In this document: positions 34,297 through 47,323 of the stretch, one piece after another
How positions within the stretch are numbered: the stretch's first letter is position 1
How the letters are laid out: every line of letters starts with the position of its first letter
NCBI GenBank assembly: GCA_028671895.1
Contig: JAPMAC010000209.1
Span: forward strand, 20,482,501-20,546,500
Length of the DNA: 64,000 nucleotides
Source: Oenanthe sinensis
Taxonomy: Eukaryota; Streptophyta; Magnoliopsida; Apiales; Apiaceae
Direction: 5' to 3'
The notes under the pieces: generated by a model
Databases searched by the model: none
Seen by the model: only the letters and a program-made list of their open reading frames with translations
Told to the model about the DNA's origin: nothing
Position numbers and translations under genes: made by a program

Positions 34297-37209
34297 ATAA
34301 AGAAATGTGCCTCATATCACACAAAAAACCAAAGAAGTTGCTCTTTATGGAGTAAGTAAATGAAGCCTATTTGTAGCTGATTTGGACTCTGTAAACAAGG
34401 ATAAAATATGTTATTTCTACACCAAAGCCTCTGAGAGAGAAAGCTGGCTTTGGCACAAGAGATTGTCTCACTTGAACTTTAAGAATCTTAATTCTCTAGT
34501 CAAAAGAGAATTAGTAAAGGACTTTCCGCCACTTGAATTCTGCATAGAAGGGTTTGTGAGGCATGCCAGAAGGGAAAAATGAAGAGGTCAAGTTACAGAA
34601 GCAAAGAATTCACTTCAATCACAATACCTCTACAATTTATTCACATGGACCTCTTTGGACCAGTAAATGTCATGTCCATGTCCAAGGAAAGATATGCACT
34701 TATCATGGTGGATGATTTCTCCAAATATACATGGGTAAAATTCCTGCATTCAAAGGATGAAGCTCTTGAGCTTATTATTAAAAATGTGAGAAGATTGGAT
34801 AAAGGCCTAACACTTATTATAGCTAAAAGGAGTGACAATGGAATAAAATTCAAGAATGCTACATTAAGTGAATTCTGTAAAGAAACTGGAATTACTCTTC
34901 AATTCTCAGCTCCAAGAACTCCACAACAAAATGGAGTTATTGAGAGGAAAAATAGGACTTTAATTGAAGCTGCAAGGACTATGTTAGCAGAAACTAATCT
35001 ACCAACAAGTTTTTGGGCTGAAGCTGTTTGAACTGCATGTTACACTCAAAGTAGGACACTCATCACAAAATCTGTTGGGAAGAATCTTTATCATATCATG
35101 ACAAATAGAAGACCATCTGTCAAGCATATGCATGTGTTTGGATCAAAATGCTTTGTTCTTAAAGATGTTGATGACCATCTAGGAAAGTTTGAAGCTAAAA
35201 CATATGAAAGAATATTTGTAGGATACTTCTTGGACAGAATTGTCTACAGAGTATATGTGATTGATCAATAAAAAGTGATAGAAAACATAAATGTGAATTT
35301 TGATGACTTCAAGTTTTCTGCCATGAGCTTTGAAGGAGAAAATTGTGACACTTTGAAATTTGAAAATGAAATGGAAATGGAAGCATCTGAAAATGAAAAG
35401 GATGAAAATGCATATGAAGGCTCACATGTATAAATCTCACATGGTACAAATGAAGATAGAAATAATGAGGATTTCAATCATATAAAACTTGAGAATTCTC
35501 TACATAACCCTAGCATTCATTCAGGGGGAGTTTCTCAAGGATCAACAACAAATGTAAATAACTTAAATCAGGAGAAAACAAGTTCAAATACAAGAGGTGT
35601 GGCTCATGAAACAAAATGGAATAGAGCTCACACTGCATACCAAATTATTAGTAATCCTGATGAAGGTGTAAGAACAAGAAGGGCAACCATAAATGAATGT
35701 TTGTATGCCTGTTTTCTATCTCAAAATGAACCTAAAAAGGTTGAAGAAGTATTGTTGGATCCAGACTAGTTTGTTGCCATGCAAGAAGAGTTAAATCAAT
35801 TTGAAAGAAATAATGTTTGGGAATTAGTGCCACCTCTTAAAGATAGATCAATCATTGGCACTAAATGGGTCTACAAAAACAAAATGGATGAACATGAAAT
35901 TGTTATAAGAAACAAGGCATGGTTGGTTGCAAAAGGATATTCGCAAGAAGAATGCATTGACTATGTTGAGACTTTTGCTCCTATTACAAGTTTTTTAGCA
36001 TTTGCAGTCTACTCAAATTTTAAGGTCTATCAAATGGATGTCAAGTGTGCATTTCTAAATGGTGAATTAAAAGAAGAAGTTTATGTGCAACAGCCACATG
36101 GCTTTGAAGACTCAAAATTTCCTGCTTTTATTTACAAACTCCTCAAAGAATTGTATGGATTCAAACAAGCACCTAAAACATGGTATGACACTTTGCTAAA
36201 GTTTCTATTAGAAAATCAGTTCACTAGAGGAATAATTGATAAAACTCTCTTTTACAAGAAACATGGTGATGACATCATTCTAGTTCAAATTTATGTGGAT
36301 AATATCATCTTTGGCTCTATAATGAAAAGTCGTGTCAAAGATTTTCAAAGCTCATGCAAAGTGAATATGAAATTGGCATGATGGGAGAGCTTAATTATTT
36401 TCTAAGCCTTCAAATATGTAAAAGAACATATGGCATCTTCATAAGTCAAACCAAGTACATTAGTGACTTGCTAAAGGTTTAATATGTAAGATTACTCACC
36501 TGCAAAAACTCCAATGTCTACATCTATTAAACTTGATGAAGATAAGAAAGGAAAGAATGTAGACTTGAAGACCTATTGAGGAATGATTGGATCTCTACTA
36601 TACTTAACAGTTAGTAGGCCAGACATCATTTTCTCTACATGTTTGTGTGTAAGGTTTCAGATCAATCCAAAGGAATCTCATCTCATTGTTGTCAAGAGAA
36701 TTATGAGATATCTCAAAGGAACAACACAGATGGGATTATGGTACCCAAAGGAAATGGGATTCAATCTAGTTGGATAATCTGATGTTGATTTTGCTGGATG
36801 CAAAGTTGATAGAAAGTGCACCTATGGAAGCTCTTAATTTCTTGGACAGAGATTGGTGTCATGATATAGCAAAAAGCAACAATCAGTTTCAACTTCCACA
36901 GCTGAGGCTAAATACATAGCCGCGGGGAGTTGCTGTGCTCAAGTGCTTTGGATAAGAAATCAACTAAGGGACTATGGACTAGTCTTGAAGAGAATTCCTA
37001 TCATGTGTGACAATACTAGTGTCATATCCATTATTGCAAATCTAGTGAATCATTCAAAGACAAAGCACATTGATGTAATGTACCATTTCATAAGGGAACA
37101 TACAGAAAATGGTGTAATTGAATTATTCTATATTCATACACAAAAACAGTTGGCTAATATATTTACTAAACTACTAGATGAAGCCACATTTAATAGGTTG
37201 GTTATTTAA
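34297..37209 (+). pseudogene. Element C pol: integrase, RT and RNase H, decayed
   Basis: Pre-integrase HHCC region near 34440-34560 (WLWHKRLSHLNF, first Cys of the CxxC lost), integrase core with HMDLFGP, RSDNGIKF and NGVIERKN (34640-34950), linker (35250-35700), RT (35779-36381) and RNase H (36583-37209) with STAEAKY and MCDNTS. Breaks: TGA for Trp near 35029, TAA near 35269, TAG near 35767, a frameshift near 36320-36380 and several stops up to 36840. The RT catalytic motif reads YVDN (about 36292-36303) instead of YVDD, so the second catalytic Asp is lost. Confidence 0.88.
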
Positions 37210-37640
37210 ATTGGAATGATAAACTCTTCAGGCTAGTAGCTAAATAAATATATCTCACCAACTGTTACAACAATTACTTCACAGACATGAATTCTCAATG
37301 ATTTATGTAAGTGAAGTAAACTGATGTATATTTATAAATATATCAGTCATATTGTTATACATAGCTTTTGAAAAATCAAAATTAAATTGTAGCTTGGAAC
37401 TATTTCCTTGTTCTAAGTAAACCTGAAAAGAATTATTATACTTGTGCATTTTTAAATAACAAGTGCGATATTCAATTTTGCAGGAATATTTAACAAATAC
37501 ATTTTTAATCCCAGATTAAATAAATTTAATTTAAATTTAATCTAAAAATGTGTTCGACAAATGTTTGTTTTATTTTTCAAGTGAAAATAGAATAATCTAA
37601 CAAAAATTAGAGTTTGTGATTAAGTTGTCATTCTTTTCTG

Positions 37641-37890
37641 ACTTCTCAACTAAGGTTCAATTTGTGAGTTCTCAAATAGTTCACTTTAGTGAGTTCTCAA
37701 TCAACTATGCTTTATAGAGTTCTCGATCTACTATTGATGAAAGTTCTCGACCACTAGAGTTCTCAGTCAAGTTTAAATTGAGTTCTCGAATGATATAGTT
37801 CTCGAATGCATATATACCGAGTTCTCGATCAATCTCTGACAGTTCTCTACTAAAGTTACTTTATTCATTTTCTGAGTTCTCGGTCATTAA
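37641..37890. repeat. GAGTTCTCGA motif array upstream of element C third ORF
   Basis: Ten to eleven copies of GAGTTCTCGAT/A and variants (AAGTTCTCGAC, TAGTTCTCGAA, GAGTTCTCAAT, GAGTTCTCGGT) in 250 bp. The reverse complement, ATTCGAGAACTC, equals the LTR motif ATTCGAGAAGTC except for one base, so the LTR motif recurs here in inverted orientation. A TATA box follows at 37927 and the third-ORF ATG at 38076. Confidence 0.85.
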
Positions 37891-37926
37891 AAATTGATTA
37901 CAATTCTAGTAGAGTTTTCTAAGTCA

Positions 37927-37934
37927 TATAAATA
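37927..37934 (+). promoter_or_regulatory. Candidate internal TATA box before third ORF C
   Basis: TATAAATA in AAGTCATATAAATAAAA, about 40 bp after the motif array and 142 bp before the ATG at 38076. The stretch between is CT- and A-rich like a plant 5' leader. An internal promoter is an inference from this layout. Confidence 0.45.
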
Positions 37935-38075
37935 AAAAAATAGATATAACATTTCGTTTCTACGCTTAATTGTAAACTCAAAGAAACTCTTTCTCTAAAC
38001 AGTTGCACTCAAATGCTCTCTTGCTTTTCTGTAAACACTTTCATTTCTTCACTTCTCCTTTTTACACACTATTCA

Positions 38076-41000
38076 ATGGCATCTTCGAGCTCCAACCCTG
38101 CAACTAAATTGTATGTAATTCCTAAAACCAATTTCATCACCATTGCTAGAGATGCTGATGCTAAACCGCAATACAAGTGTTTCACCATATTTCTCATTGA
38201 CTCGTACTTGAAGGAAGCCTTGTTGGTAAACCCAATACTGTATCTAGACATTCTAGAGCAGTTCTGGAACACTGGAAACTGGGAGGAGATTACATTGGCA
38301 GAAGGGAGCTTCATGATTCTAGTCATCTGCAAGATTCAAGTGGTGACATAAGTTTTAATGAAAATGATGTAAACTCAAGTTTATCTCTCCCAATTAAAAA
38401 GCATGACAAGGTGCCAATAGAGGCTGAACTAGAGGACTTCATGGAGTTTATCAGATACTCCAATGAGATCAAGCTTGGAAATCTCAATAATAAATATGTT
38501 CGAAAGGAGTGGTCAATTCTATTTGACACTCTACTGAGAGTCTACACCTGCAGGAAGACTAGTTTTGATTAAATCAATGTTATTGCCTTGAAGTTGGCCT
38601 ACTCTTTGGCATATAATCTGAAGTTGAATGTAGGAAAGCTTATCCTTGAGGAGCTGAGCTCATAACCAGGATCCCTAAGAGATGTAATGAGATTTTCTTT
38701 CCTCACTTTATTCAATCATTTTTAAACTTTAAAAATGCTATTTTGATTGAACTACCGGGAATGAACAGAAATAGAATTGGCCATTCCAAATCCATATCAA
38801 AAATCATTTTCGCTACATTGGATAGGAAAATCATAGTGAATGTACCTCTTCAAATCATACCTCGTATGAGGAATGTATTTGGAGGATATCCACTTATGCA
38901 TCCTACATATGGTTATCTTGAAGTAGTAGAGGGTCCCAAGGATGCAGGAGAACCTAATGCACCTAACCTAGGGACTCTTAACCCTAGTACAAAACTTTTT
39001 TCAAAATCCCTAGATGTTAGTGAACCAACCTCTACATCCTCTCAACAGGGTGTAGTTGAAAAGAAGAAAATGAAGAAACCAGTTGCTAAGAAGAAATTTG
39101 AGGTAGTTGTAGAAGAACTAGAGTCACATGTGGTACCTTTAAAGAGGAGAAAGAAAAATAAAGAGGTCACCCTAAACCACTCTACATCCTCCCAACAGGG
39201 TGTAGAGGTATCAAAGGGATTAAACTTGCCACTAGATGCATTCTCTCAACTACACCATCACAGGAACGCACTCTTGTTGATGAGAGGTGTGAAGTTGAAA
39301 ATGAAACATAAGTGCACATAGGATCTTCTATTGAAACTTCCCCATTTTCTCAGGGAGAATTGCCAACACTCACATCTATTCCAAATCTCTCTTCTACTTC
39401 TCAAATTTCTTCTCAACCAATTGTGTTTAACCAAACACAAAAGATTATTGATCACCAGGAATTCAATCCCTCTGGTCTGCCAATTTTAAGTGACTTGGTA
39501 CATGACACCTTGTTCACCACTCAGGACACTCATTTAGATGGTGAGGGAATACATGTTGAGGTATATCCTGATGACACCATCAAAACCACAGAGGTTCCAG
39601 GAGTTTTTACTTTAGACTCTGTGATGGCTGAGGAAACATTTCCCTTTAGTCTTATTAATGAGTCATTGGAGCACCAGGTGTCTTAACAGACATTGGATAA
39701 CCTGGGGGAACTCCATTTCATGCAAATGAAATCCCTAGTCAATCCCCAGTCATACAAAGGCAATCATCTAGGAGGAATTCACTTATCCATCCAGAATCTA
39801 TTAATGATTCATCTAAGAAGTTGGATGAGGAGATAGATACTTAGGGACCCACTGTAAAAAAGTGGTTATAGTTCTAACTTTATATCAGAATGGCGTCAAG
39901 CAGAAGTCTGTGTAACATGGTAGTACTTCAGGACCATTAATTGGTGTTGTATCTAAAGATAAATTGAAAGAATTGTATGGAAACTAGTTGGATGGGTTTT
40001 ATAATGTTGCTTAATAATTGTTCACTTTTCAATTGCAAAATCAAGATTATGCTGCTATTTTATTGGAGTATGCAAAGGATCAGGATGAAATTAAAGATAA
40101 AAATGAGTAAATGACTGAAGAATGAGAGGTCAATATAGATGCCTGGTTGGATGAGAAGCAAACTGTGAGCATGGGGGAGATGCTACAGTGGATAAGGGAA
40201 AAATATTTGACTTTTCTTAGATCCTGTGAAAGGACCTTCATTCCAACTACAATTTATAATGCAATTCATAAGGCTACTAAGGTGAAATTGCTAGAAAATC
40301 ACTACCTTGTGAGGGGTTTCCAATCTGAGATTGAAGATCATAGAAACAAGGTGTAAGGCTTTTTGAGGGGTATTGAGGAAAATATGAAGCCTAGTGGCAT
40401 CTAGGGAGCTATATCCTCTAAGTCTGAATCCTCTTTGTTAAGAATCAAAGCTAATGACATGAATGACAAAATGGAGAAGATGGAGAAAGCCTTCAAAGAA
40501 ATGGTGGAAAATAATGGTGCAGTTCATCAAAATCAGACCAAAATCAATAATATGGTGGAGGTTCTGTACAAAAATAGGCATGCAGACAGATTGCCTCAAG
40601 ATGTGCCCCTTCATGAGTTAGCTCCTTTCCAAGTGGATCTGTTTTATCATTCCAAAGCTAAAGAAAAAAAAGTTGAAGCTTTCATTATGGAAAAGTTGTA
40701 TGAAAAGGTTGATAAATTGACTAATGCTCATACCTCTTTCTCCACCATAGTCTCAGAAGTGGTGTCTAATATGAACACTCTCAAGAAAGAATTTGGCACT
40801 TCTAGCTCAACAAAGAACACCACTCGTCAACAAATCTCAACTCAACTCGCATCAATTCAAACTCTTCTCTCAATAATGACTATTCCAAGTCCTCCGGTGC
40901 AAGTATCTTCTCAATTCAAGCCCACTATATCAACCTTTCTTCCTAAAAAACAAAATATTAACCCTAAAGGGGAAAAGGAAAGAAGGGAGGAGATTGAGGC

Positions 41001-41348
41001 TGAAAGGCAAAAGACAGTGATTAAGACTCTAAGGCAAGAAGTATTGAAGCCTAATGTTGACAAAGAGTTTCTCCAAACTTTGAGGGCCATCAAGGAACAA
41101 GTTAAAGGCCATCACTGGGATTACAGAAAAATTATTGCAGATGCCATCATAATAGTAAGAGGAGTTAAATTTGAGCAAAATGGAAAATTCTTCAAAGAAC
41201 CTGTAGTGTAGATGGAATCTGGCTACTTCAAGGTCTCAGTTGGTCTATTTGATGAACTTTCATATCAGAACTAGAGGCTCTACATAAAGCTGTTGAATCA
41301 GTCATCAAGGAGGATGACCAACTCAAAAATGAAGTGTTAGCTCCATTG

Positions 41349-41403
<55 letters not shown>

Positions 41404-42660
41404 CTTAAAGCCTATTGCAACCCTAATGGTGTAATGTACATGGTAAAGGAAAATAAATTAGCTCACTTCAAGATTCCTCAACACTTAAATTCAGGAAATA
41501 GAAGCCAGATCATTAGTCTAATTGACTTGCTTGAAAAGAAGAAGTTCAAACAAGAAGAAGATTTAGTGATTTTGGAGAAAATGAAGAATTTTATAAATGA
41601 TCAAGTTTCTAATTTTTTTAATGAAGAGTTGAAGAAAAAGAAGAAAGATGATGAGAATAAAGTTCAAGGCAAAAGTGATAAGAAGCCTGATTCTAGAAGT
41701 GATGAGGATGGGAAGAGAGAAGATAAAAAGAAAGTTGGTGTTGATAAGAAGAAGAGAGATGATTTAGTCAAAGAAAAGAAGTATGAGAGAAAGAAACCAT
41801 CAAAGCAGCAAGCTGTTGATAGTCATGTTAGTACACCTACCAAAATTCATGGTGCTAATAAGGCTCCTACAGTTTCTGAAACTGCTATTATCCCTAAATC
41901 CAAATCCAAATCAAAGGAAGTAATGTCAAGAATCTCATAACCTATAGAAAAATTCCTGTCAATGAAGTCATTAAGATGAAAATCAAGCATTCTGATAGCT
42001 CTTCTCTAGTCAGATGTCTAAACTGGGGAAAAAGACTGATTGTTCCTGACAAGGGTCTACCTATCCAGCCTATCCAAGAAAAAGTTGTAGTTGATAATGT
42101 GAAAATTAAATAATGGAAGACAAATAGGATCTGTAAGGTTGAGCTAAGGGACATGAAAATGTTTGTGACAAATATTAATGGAGAAGAAATGAAATTCTAC
42201 CATGATAGCTCAAAGTCTACTACTCATGATATCAAAAGGGTAATCAACCATTATAATAAAATGAGCATGGTGACCAAATTAAAGATGGTTGAAATAGTTG
42301 AATATTTGGTGAGAAAATATCAGAAGAAGATTGACGAAGTGAAGAAAATGGCAGAAAGAAAAATAAAAGAGGATGAGGAGATAGAAAACAAATCTAAAGA
42401 CCTAAGGAGATTGGGAAATTGAAAATTTTTCAAAGATCCTGACAGAGTTGAGTTCATACTGAGAAATGGAGTGACAACAAAAATTAGACTCAAATTTGTC
42501 AAATATTATCCCATACAATCTCTATAAGTTACAGCTGACATGCTCAAGGGTGCAATTTGATTGAAGAAGTAATTGCGAGACAGGAGATTCTCTAAGCCAT
42601 TAAAGAAATCAAAGCCAGAGATGAAAAGGAAAAGAAAGCCAGATATGATCAATTCATGGC
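38076..42660 (+). pseudogene. Third ORF of element C, decayed
   Basis: Starts MASSSSNPATKL at 38076 (a Met 21 codons upstream in the same frame is less likely, since it is hydrophobic leader sequence). N-terminal signature DSYLKEALLVNP and LEQFWNTGNWEE (38200-38285), then in other frames VRKEWSILFDTLL (near 38500), NEIFFPHFIQSFL (near 38690) and LPGMNRNRIGHS (38747). This is the same family as the third ORF of element B. Later pieces: basic/Ser-rich 38743-39686, coiled coil 40435-41211, Lys-rich 41434-41940, Lys/Glu-rich 42153-42422. At least eight frame changes or stops. A (CT)n microsatellite interrupts it. Function unknown. Confidence 0.65.
41352..41400. repeat. (CT)n microsatellite
   Basis: About 23 CT units inside the decayed third ORF of element C, probably expanded after loss of coding function. 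Confidence 0.95.
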
Positions 42661-42728
42661 AAATCAAAATCAAAATTAAAGGTAGGCTTGATATCTTATA
42701 ATAATTTATGAAATTGTCTTTTTCCAAA

Positions 42729-42739
42729 TTGGGGGAGAT
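42729..42739 (+). promoter_or_regulatory. Polypurine tract of element C
   Basis: TTGGGGGAGAT directly before LTR start TGTTGG. Confidence 0.88.
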
Positions 42740-43966
42740 TGTTGGTCAAATCAAGCCTACTATATTGAATGTACTTGTCTTGTTATAACACATGTAGAAC
42801 TCTTGTATTAGGTTGGTGACTTAGTACTTTTAATGTATACTTACATATTGAAGCATGTTTATATTGCAAATTCAAATGTATAATTGTAAGTCAAGAATAA
42901 AGATTGATACAAGATTCAATTCTGGATCATGAATCAAGCCTGAGAAGACTTCACCACAATAAAAATTTCAGGATGAAAAATCTTTAAAGTCAAGTGTTCG
43001 ATCGAGAAGTCACCCCGGTAGAGAAGTCACATGTGAAACTGGTAGAGAAGTCTCAAAACACTCGTTGACTCAATATTCGATCGAGAAGTGTTTAATTGAG
43101 AAGTCCATAATCTAAAGTCATTTGAGAAGTGTGAAAATGATATACATTCGAGAAGTCCAGTGAAGCAAATCGAGATGTATATGGTAATAGACCATTCGAG
43201 AAGTCTAGCTCATTTGAGAAGTAATCAAGTCATGATCAATCGAGAAGTCTGGTCATTCAAGAAGTAACAAGGGAAAAGGCTGATAGGGAAGTCTCAAAAG
43301 TACTCGATCGAGAAGTCTATTTCATGACTTCTTGAAGTGCTATATAGTTGAGTATTTGATTGATTCAAGGAGCTATTTTCAAGGAAATTTATAAAAGAAT
43401 AAGACAAGTAATTTGAAGCATTGTCATGATCAAGTCAGTTAAATCTGTGAAGATAATGACAAGTCTACAATGAAGCTTGAAAAGAAAATAAAACAAAGAC
43501 AGTAGGAAGAAAGCAGAATGGAGAATAATGTCCAGTCATAGAACTTAGCTAGAAGTAGATTGTGTACAATGTAAAGTAGTTTTGTCTATTTCTAGTTATA
43601 GAAAAATAGAATGTGAAAGCATGTGCACTCAAGACAAGTTATCTATTTAGTAAGTGTGTACAACTTCATAAGTTTGGTGTGTTGAATAGTTTTCATACCT
43701 TGTTTTCTTTAAGAATAAGAAGCTGATATTCATATCAAGAATCTCAGATTTGTAGCAATCCATTATAATACACAATTAGTTTGAAAGTTAAACTTTGAGT
43801 GTTTGTTTTATTTCCATAATTCTTAAGTAAACGATGCTAAGTTATAAAAGTTACAAACAAGATAAAATCAGTTCATACATTAAACAGATTCAAAAGAAAT
43901 TTAAAAAGGTTGAAACCATACATTAACCCCTCTCTGCATAGTTTCTATAGATACTCATTCCTAATA
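42740..43966 (+). repeat. 3' LTR of element C
   Basis: 1227 bp, TGTTGGTCAAATC to TCATTCCTAATA, followed by target duplication TTATA. The end reads TA where CA is expected; a C-to-T change fits an aged, methylated element. It contains the TCGAGAAGTC array (42999-43335) and TATATAG at 43341. Confidence 0.9.
42999..43335. repeat. TCGAGAAGTC motif array in 3' LTR C
   Basis: About 14 copies and variants of ATTCGAGAAGTC, ending just before TATATAG (43341-43347). Confidence 0.85.
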
Positions 43967-43971
43967 TTATA

Positions 43972-44379
43972 TCATATAACATATTTAAGTTTAATATCCA
44001 CACACACACACATATATATATATATGAATAAAATTTATAGTCTTAATTTGGTATCCAATGCCCGTATTAAATATTAATATAAGATAATAAATATTTATAC
44101 GTAAGAATTGATATACACATAATTAAATAATAAATTTAAAATATGATTGATATTTGAACGTAAAGAAATAATATAATATGAGTTATTAAAAAAAATATAT
44201 ACAATATTATAAGTAGTTTAAAAAAAGAAATTTTGAATAAAATTTACGATATACATAATTTAAACTTATTATATTAAAGAATAAATTTAAAATAGTTAAA
44301 TATAATTATTTATATATTATTATATTATATTATAGTAATAATATTTATTAATATATCAATTATAAATTATCTGTGTGCA
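43972..44379. other. AT-rich intergenic DNA between elements C and D
   Basis: About 80% A+T with CA and TA microsatellite stretches near 43999-44024. No gene or clear element border seen. Confidence 0.6.
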
Positions 44380-45781
44380 TAGTATTGGCAAATATTCTAG
44401 TTGAAAATAATGTGGAGATTAGGGGTGAACACGGGCCGGGTTGGGCAGGTTTTAACCAAAAAATGACCCAACCCAATTAGTTCGGGTTGATAAAAATTGA
44501 ACCCATTAATAAAAAAAAATTATGTAACCCAACCCCACTCAACCCAATTAATTCGGGTTGGGTTGGGTTGGTTTGGGTTAAACCCTCTTCTTCAAGCAAC
44601 AAAACTGTAAATAAGTTTGAACATAACTTTGATATAGTCTGCCTCTGTCAAATGCCAATTTTTCATAACAAATAAATAGTCCAAATGTCTGACATAAAAT
44701 ATAAATAGTAACCAAATAGTAAATACAATCCAAATAGTCAAATGGGTCTAATGGGCTATGCATATATGTGTAAACGGGTTGGTCGGGTTGGGTTAGGGTC
44801 AAAATATCTTAAAACCTAACCCAACCCAATTTATGCGGGTTTTTGAAAAATTAAACCGTTCAACCCTCGGTTTTGGACGGTTCAATTTGTTCGGCCGAAA
44901 TAAGGGTTGGGTTGGATTGGGTTGAGCGGGTTGGCCGGGTTATGTTCACCCCTAGTGGAGATGTTATCAGCAATAAAGACATGGTTGTTCGAAATGAAGG
45001 CTTTTGGTAAAGCGGAATATATCTTTGGGATCAAAGAAATAAGGGAACACAAGAAAAAGATCTTGGTTTTATCTCAAGAACCTTACATTGATGATGTATT
45101 GACTCGTTTAAACATGCAAAACTCCAAGAAAGGTAACTTACCTTTCAGACATGGAGTTGCTATAATGAAGAAGCAGTGTCCTTCCATAACTAAGGAGATA
45201 GTTGCAATATTATGTACGAGACCTAATATTTATTCTGTCGTGGGAATGTTAGTAGATATCATTAAAATCTCGGACATGAACATTGAAGCACAGTAAATTA
45301 AAGCTGAACTCAAGTACCTCAGATGAACTAAGCAGTATATGTAAATATACAAGGCCTCGAATTTGTTACCTCTAGGATATACTGTTTCAAATTTTCAAAC
45401 AGATAGGGATAAGAAGTTAACCTCGGGGTGTATTTTTACTTTGGGAGGCGGAGCCGTAATATGGAGAAGTCTAAAGCATAAATGCATTGATGACTCTTCC
45501 ATGGAAGTCGAGTATATGGCAACCTTGGAGGCATCCAACGAGGCAGTATGATTTAGAAACTTTCTTTTGGACTTAGATGTGGTACCTAATTTGCCTAGAA
45601 GTTTGACAATGTATTATGATAACACCAGTGCCGTGGTAAATTCAAAGGAACCACGAGACCAAAAAGCAGGTGAAGACATTGAGTGTAAGTATCACCTCAT
45701 ACGAGGAATTGTAAAACGAGGATATATAATTGGGGGCGATATAGCATCCAATAGAGAATCAGACAGATCCTTTCATAAATC
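44380..45781 (+). pseudogene. Copia element D, RT-RNase H fragment
   Basis: Ignoring the miniature element at 44420-44954 (plus one target copy), the frame runs ILVENN into VEMLSAIKTWL..., then FGKAEYIFGIK, LSQEPYIDDVL, NSKKGNLPFRHG, the RNase H segments PLGYTVSNFQTD, TSGCIFTLGGGAV, SMEVEYMA, YYDNTSAVVNS and ECKYHLIRGIV. This belongs to a Copia lineage different from A, B, C and E (the KxxLPxxHG type). Stops occur at 45294-45296, near 45325, near 45340 and 45549-45551. The fragment is cut at 45781 by a solo LTR. Confidence 0.85.
44420..44954. mobile_element. hAT-type miniature inverted-repeat element
   Basis: 535 bp with termini TAGGGGTGAACA / TGTTCACCCCTA and an 8-bp target duplication GTGGAGAT (44412-44419 and 44955-44962). 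Both features are diagnostic of hAT elements. Inside are many GGGTTGGGTTGGG / CCCAACCC runs in both orientations, giving strong fold-back potential. It has no transposase; frames across it are chance. It sits exactly in the RT frame of fragment D. Confidence 0.92.
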
Positions 45782-47323
45782 TGAAGGGTTTCGAGGCACA
45801 AATGCAGCGGAATAAATGTGAAAAATAAATCAAAATAGCGAAACCCTCCGCAGGATCCATGCGAAAACAAAAGATTTAATTCGGAGATAAAGAATAAATA
45901 CCTTTAGAAGCTTTAACAGTTCATTAATGGAAGATTAATGGAGGTCCAAAGCTTGTTTAATCACCACGTATCTCGCTCTCGCGATCTACGCTCTATGGTA
46001 TCCACACGAACACTTTTCATGAAGGATTGATGTGTACTAGCACCTGAAAACTACTTCTCTCTCTCTATCTTCTTCTTTTCTCAAAACGGCTAGGGTTTTA
46101 GTAAAAATATGTCTCTTCAATTAAATCAGCCCATAAAGAGATTATATAGAGAGAGGAATAAGTTTTCTAATTATAATCCAATTATAATTAATACTAATCC
46201 AAAATTCTAAATTATTTAATTAAGTCTCACTTAATTAATTAATTTTGGAATTAGTTTAAATAATTCATTTATTCTATTTATATAATTAATTAAGTCATAC
46301 TTAATTAATATCATAAATAAAATAAATTACTTATTTAATTTAAATTCATAATTTAAATTATTTCTCCTTCAAGCGTTTTTTGTGTGTGACCCTGTAGGTT
46401 ATTATTACGTTGGTAACAATTTTAATATCTAATTAAAATTGTAAACAATGAGCGGCATCTAGTAATACATCATTGCTACCCAAGTAATAATAATAAATCG
46501 GTGATTCGATTAAGCCTTTCGTGAATAATGTTTCATGTAATATAATCCCTTTAATCTTGATATTATAGATTAAACTGAAGGCATGTCTTGTGTCATCCTC
46601 TTCATAATTTAATCTTTATTTTCTTGATCGATGAGTAGACTATTAAAATCAAATCAACATTTGAGCACGGCCGTGCATTTCATAGTCTCACTCAAACAAG
46701 AGGCCAATAATATCACTCCTAAAATTAGGAGGATTAAATCACATCTAGATCATTCATATTTCTCATACGATTCATAATATACCCAATGTCCACTTTTATC
46801 ATCACCCGGTCAAAGGTAACTTTTAATGTAATCAAAGTATATTAATTCTCGTATAGAAATATAATGATTTCAGGTCTAAGGATCATTACACCATTATCAC
46901 AGTGTGAATTACTTATGACACTTATTTAACATGTAGAATCTCACGGCGGGTCATTCCAGTGCCATGCATTGAGACATGCACTTATGTTCTTGATTTTAGT
47001 ATCACCATACCTATGACCAATGAGATGTGGTCATCTGTCAAGAAACATACTAGTCTTTGTGTATTATTATTGTCTTTAAATAATAATACTCGACTAGAGA
47101 ATTTTTAGGAATAAGATACTATTCATATAATCTCATTTTTAAGTCACATACTTAAAGATATATAATACGTATCAAAATTCCAAGGACATTTATTATGCTT
47201 TCAATTTATTACGCAGTAAATAAAACATAATAAATAAATAATAATCAATAAAACATAATCCTTATTAATAAAAAATTTCCTTAAAATATAAAAAGTATTG
47301 TCTCTAGAGCACAATTACTAACA
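45782..47323 (-). mobile_element. Solo LTR, same family as the short LTR element at 31374-34291
   Basis: 1542 bp from TGAAGGG (plus-strand left edge) to ACTAACA, flanked by AAATC (45777-45781 and 47324-47328). It aligns along most of its length with 32779-34291 (for example the shared stretches around 33380-33440 / 46390-46450 and 34260 / 47290). On the minus strand it begins TGTTAGTAATTG. No internal sequence is present, so it is the product of LTR-LTR recombination. It interrupts the RNase H end of fragment D. Confidence 0.92.

Larger units (their letters stand above)
29140..43966 (+). mobile_element. Copia element C (Sirevirus-like) with nested short LTR element
   Basis: Both ends are defined: TGCTGG at 29140 and CCTAATA at 43966, flanked by TTATA at 29135-29139 and 43967-43971. 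Order: partial 5' LTR (29140-30170), gag spacer remnant, protease, insertion 31374-34291, rest of pol (34292-37209), motif array with TATA box, decayed third ORF (38076 to about 42660), polypurine tract, full 3' LTR. A deletion removed the end of the 5' LTR, the primer site and most of gag. The two LTRs differ at roughly one base in ten, so the insertion is old. Confidence 0.92.
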
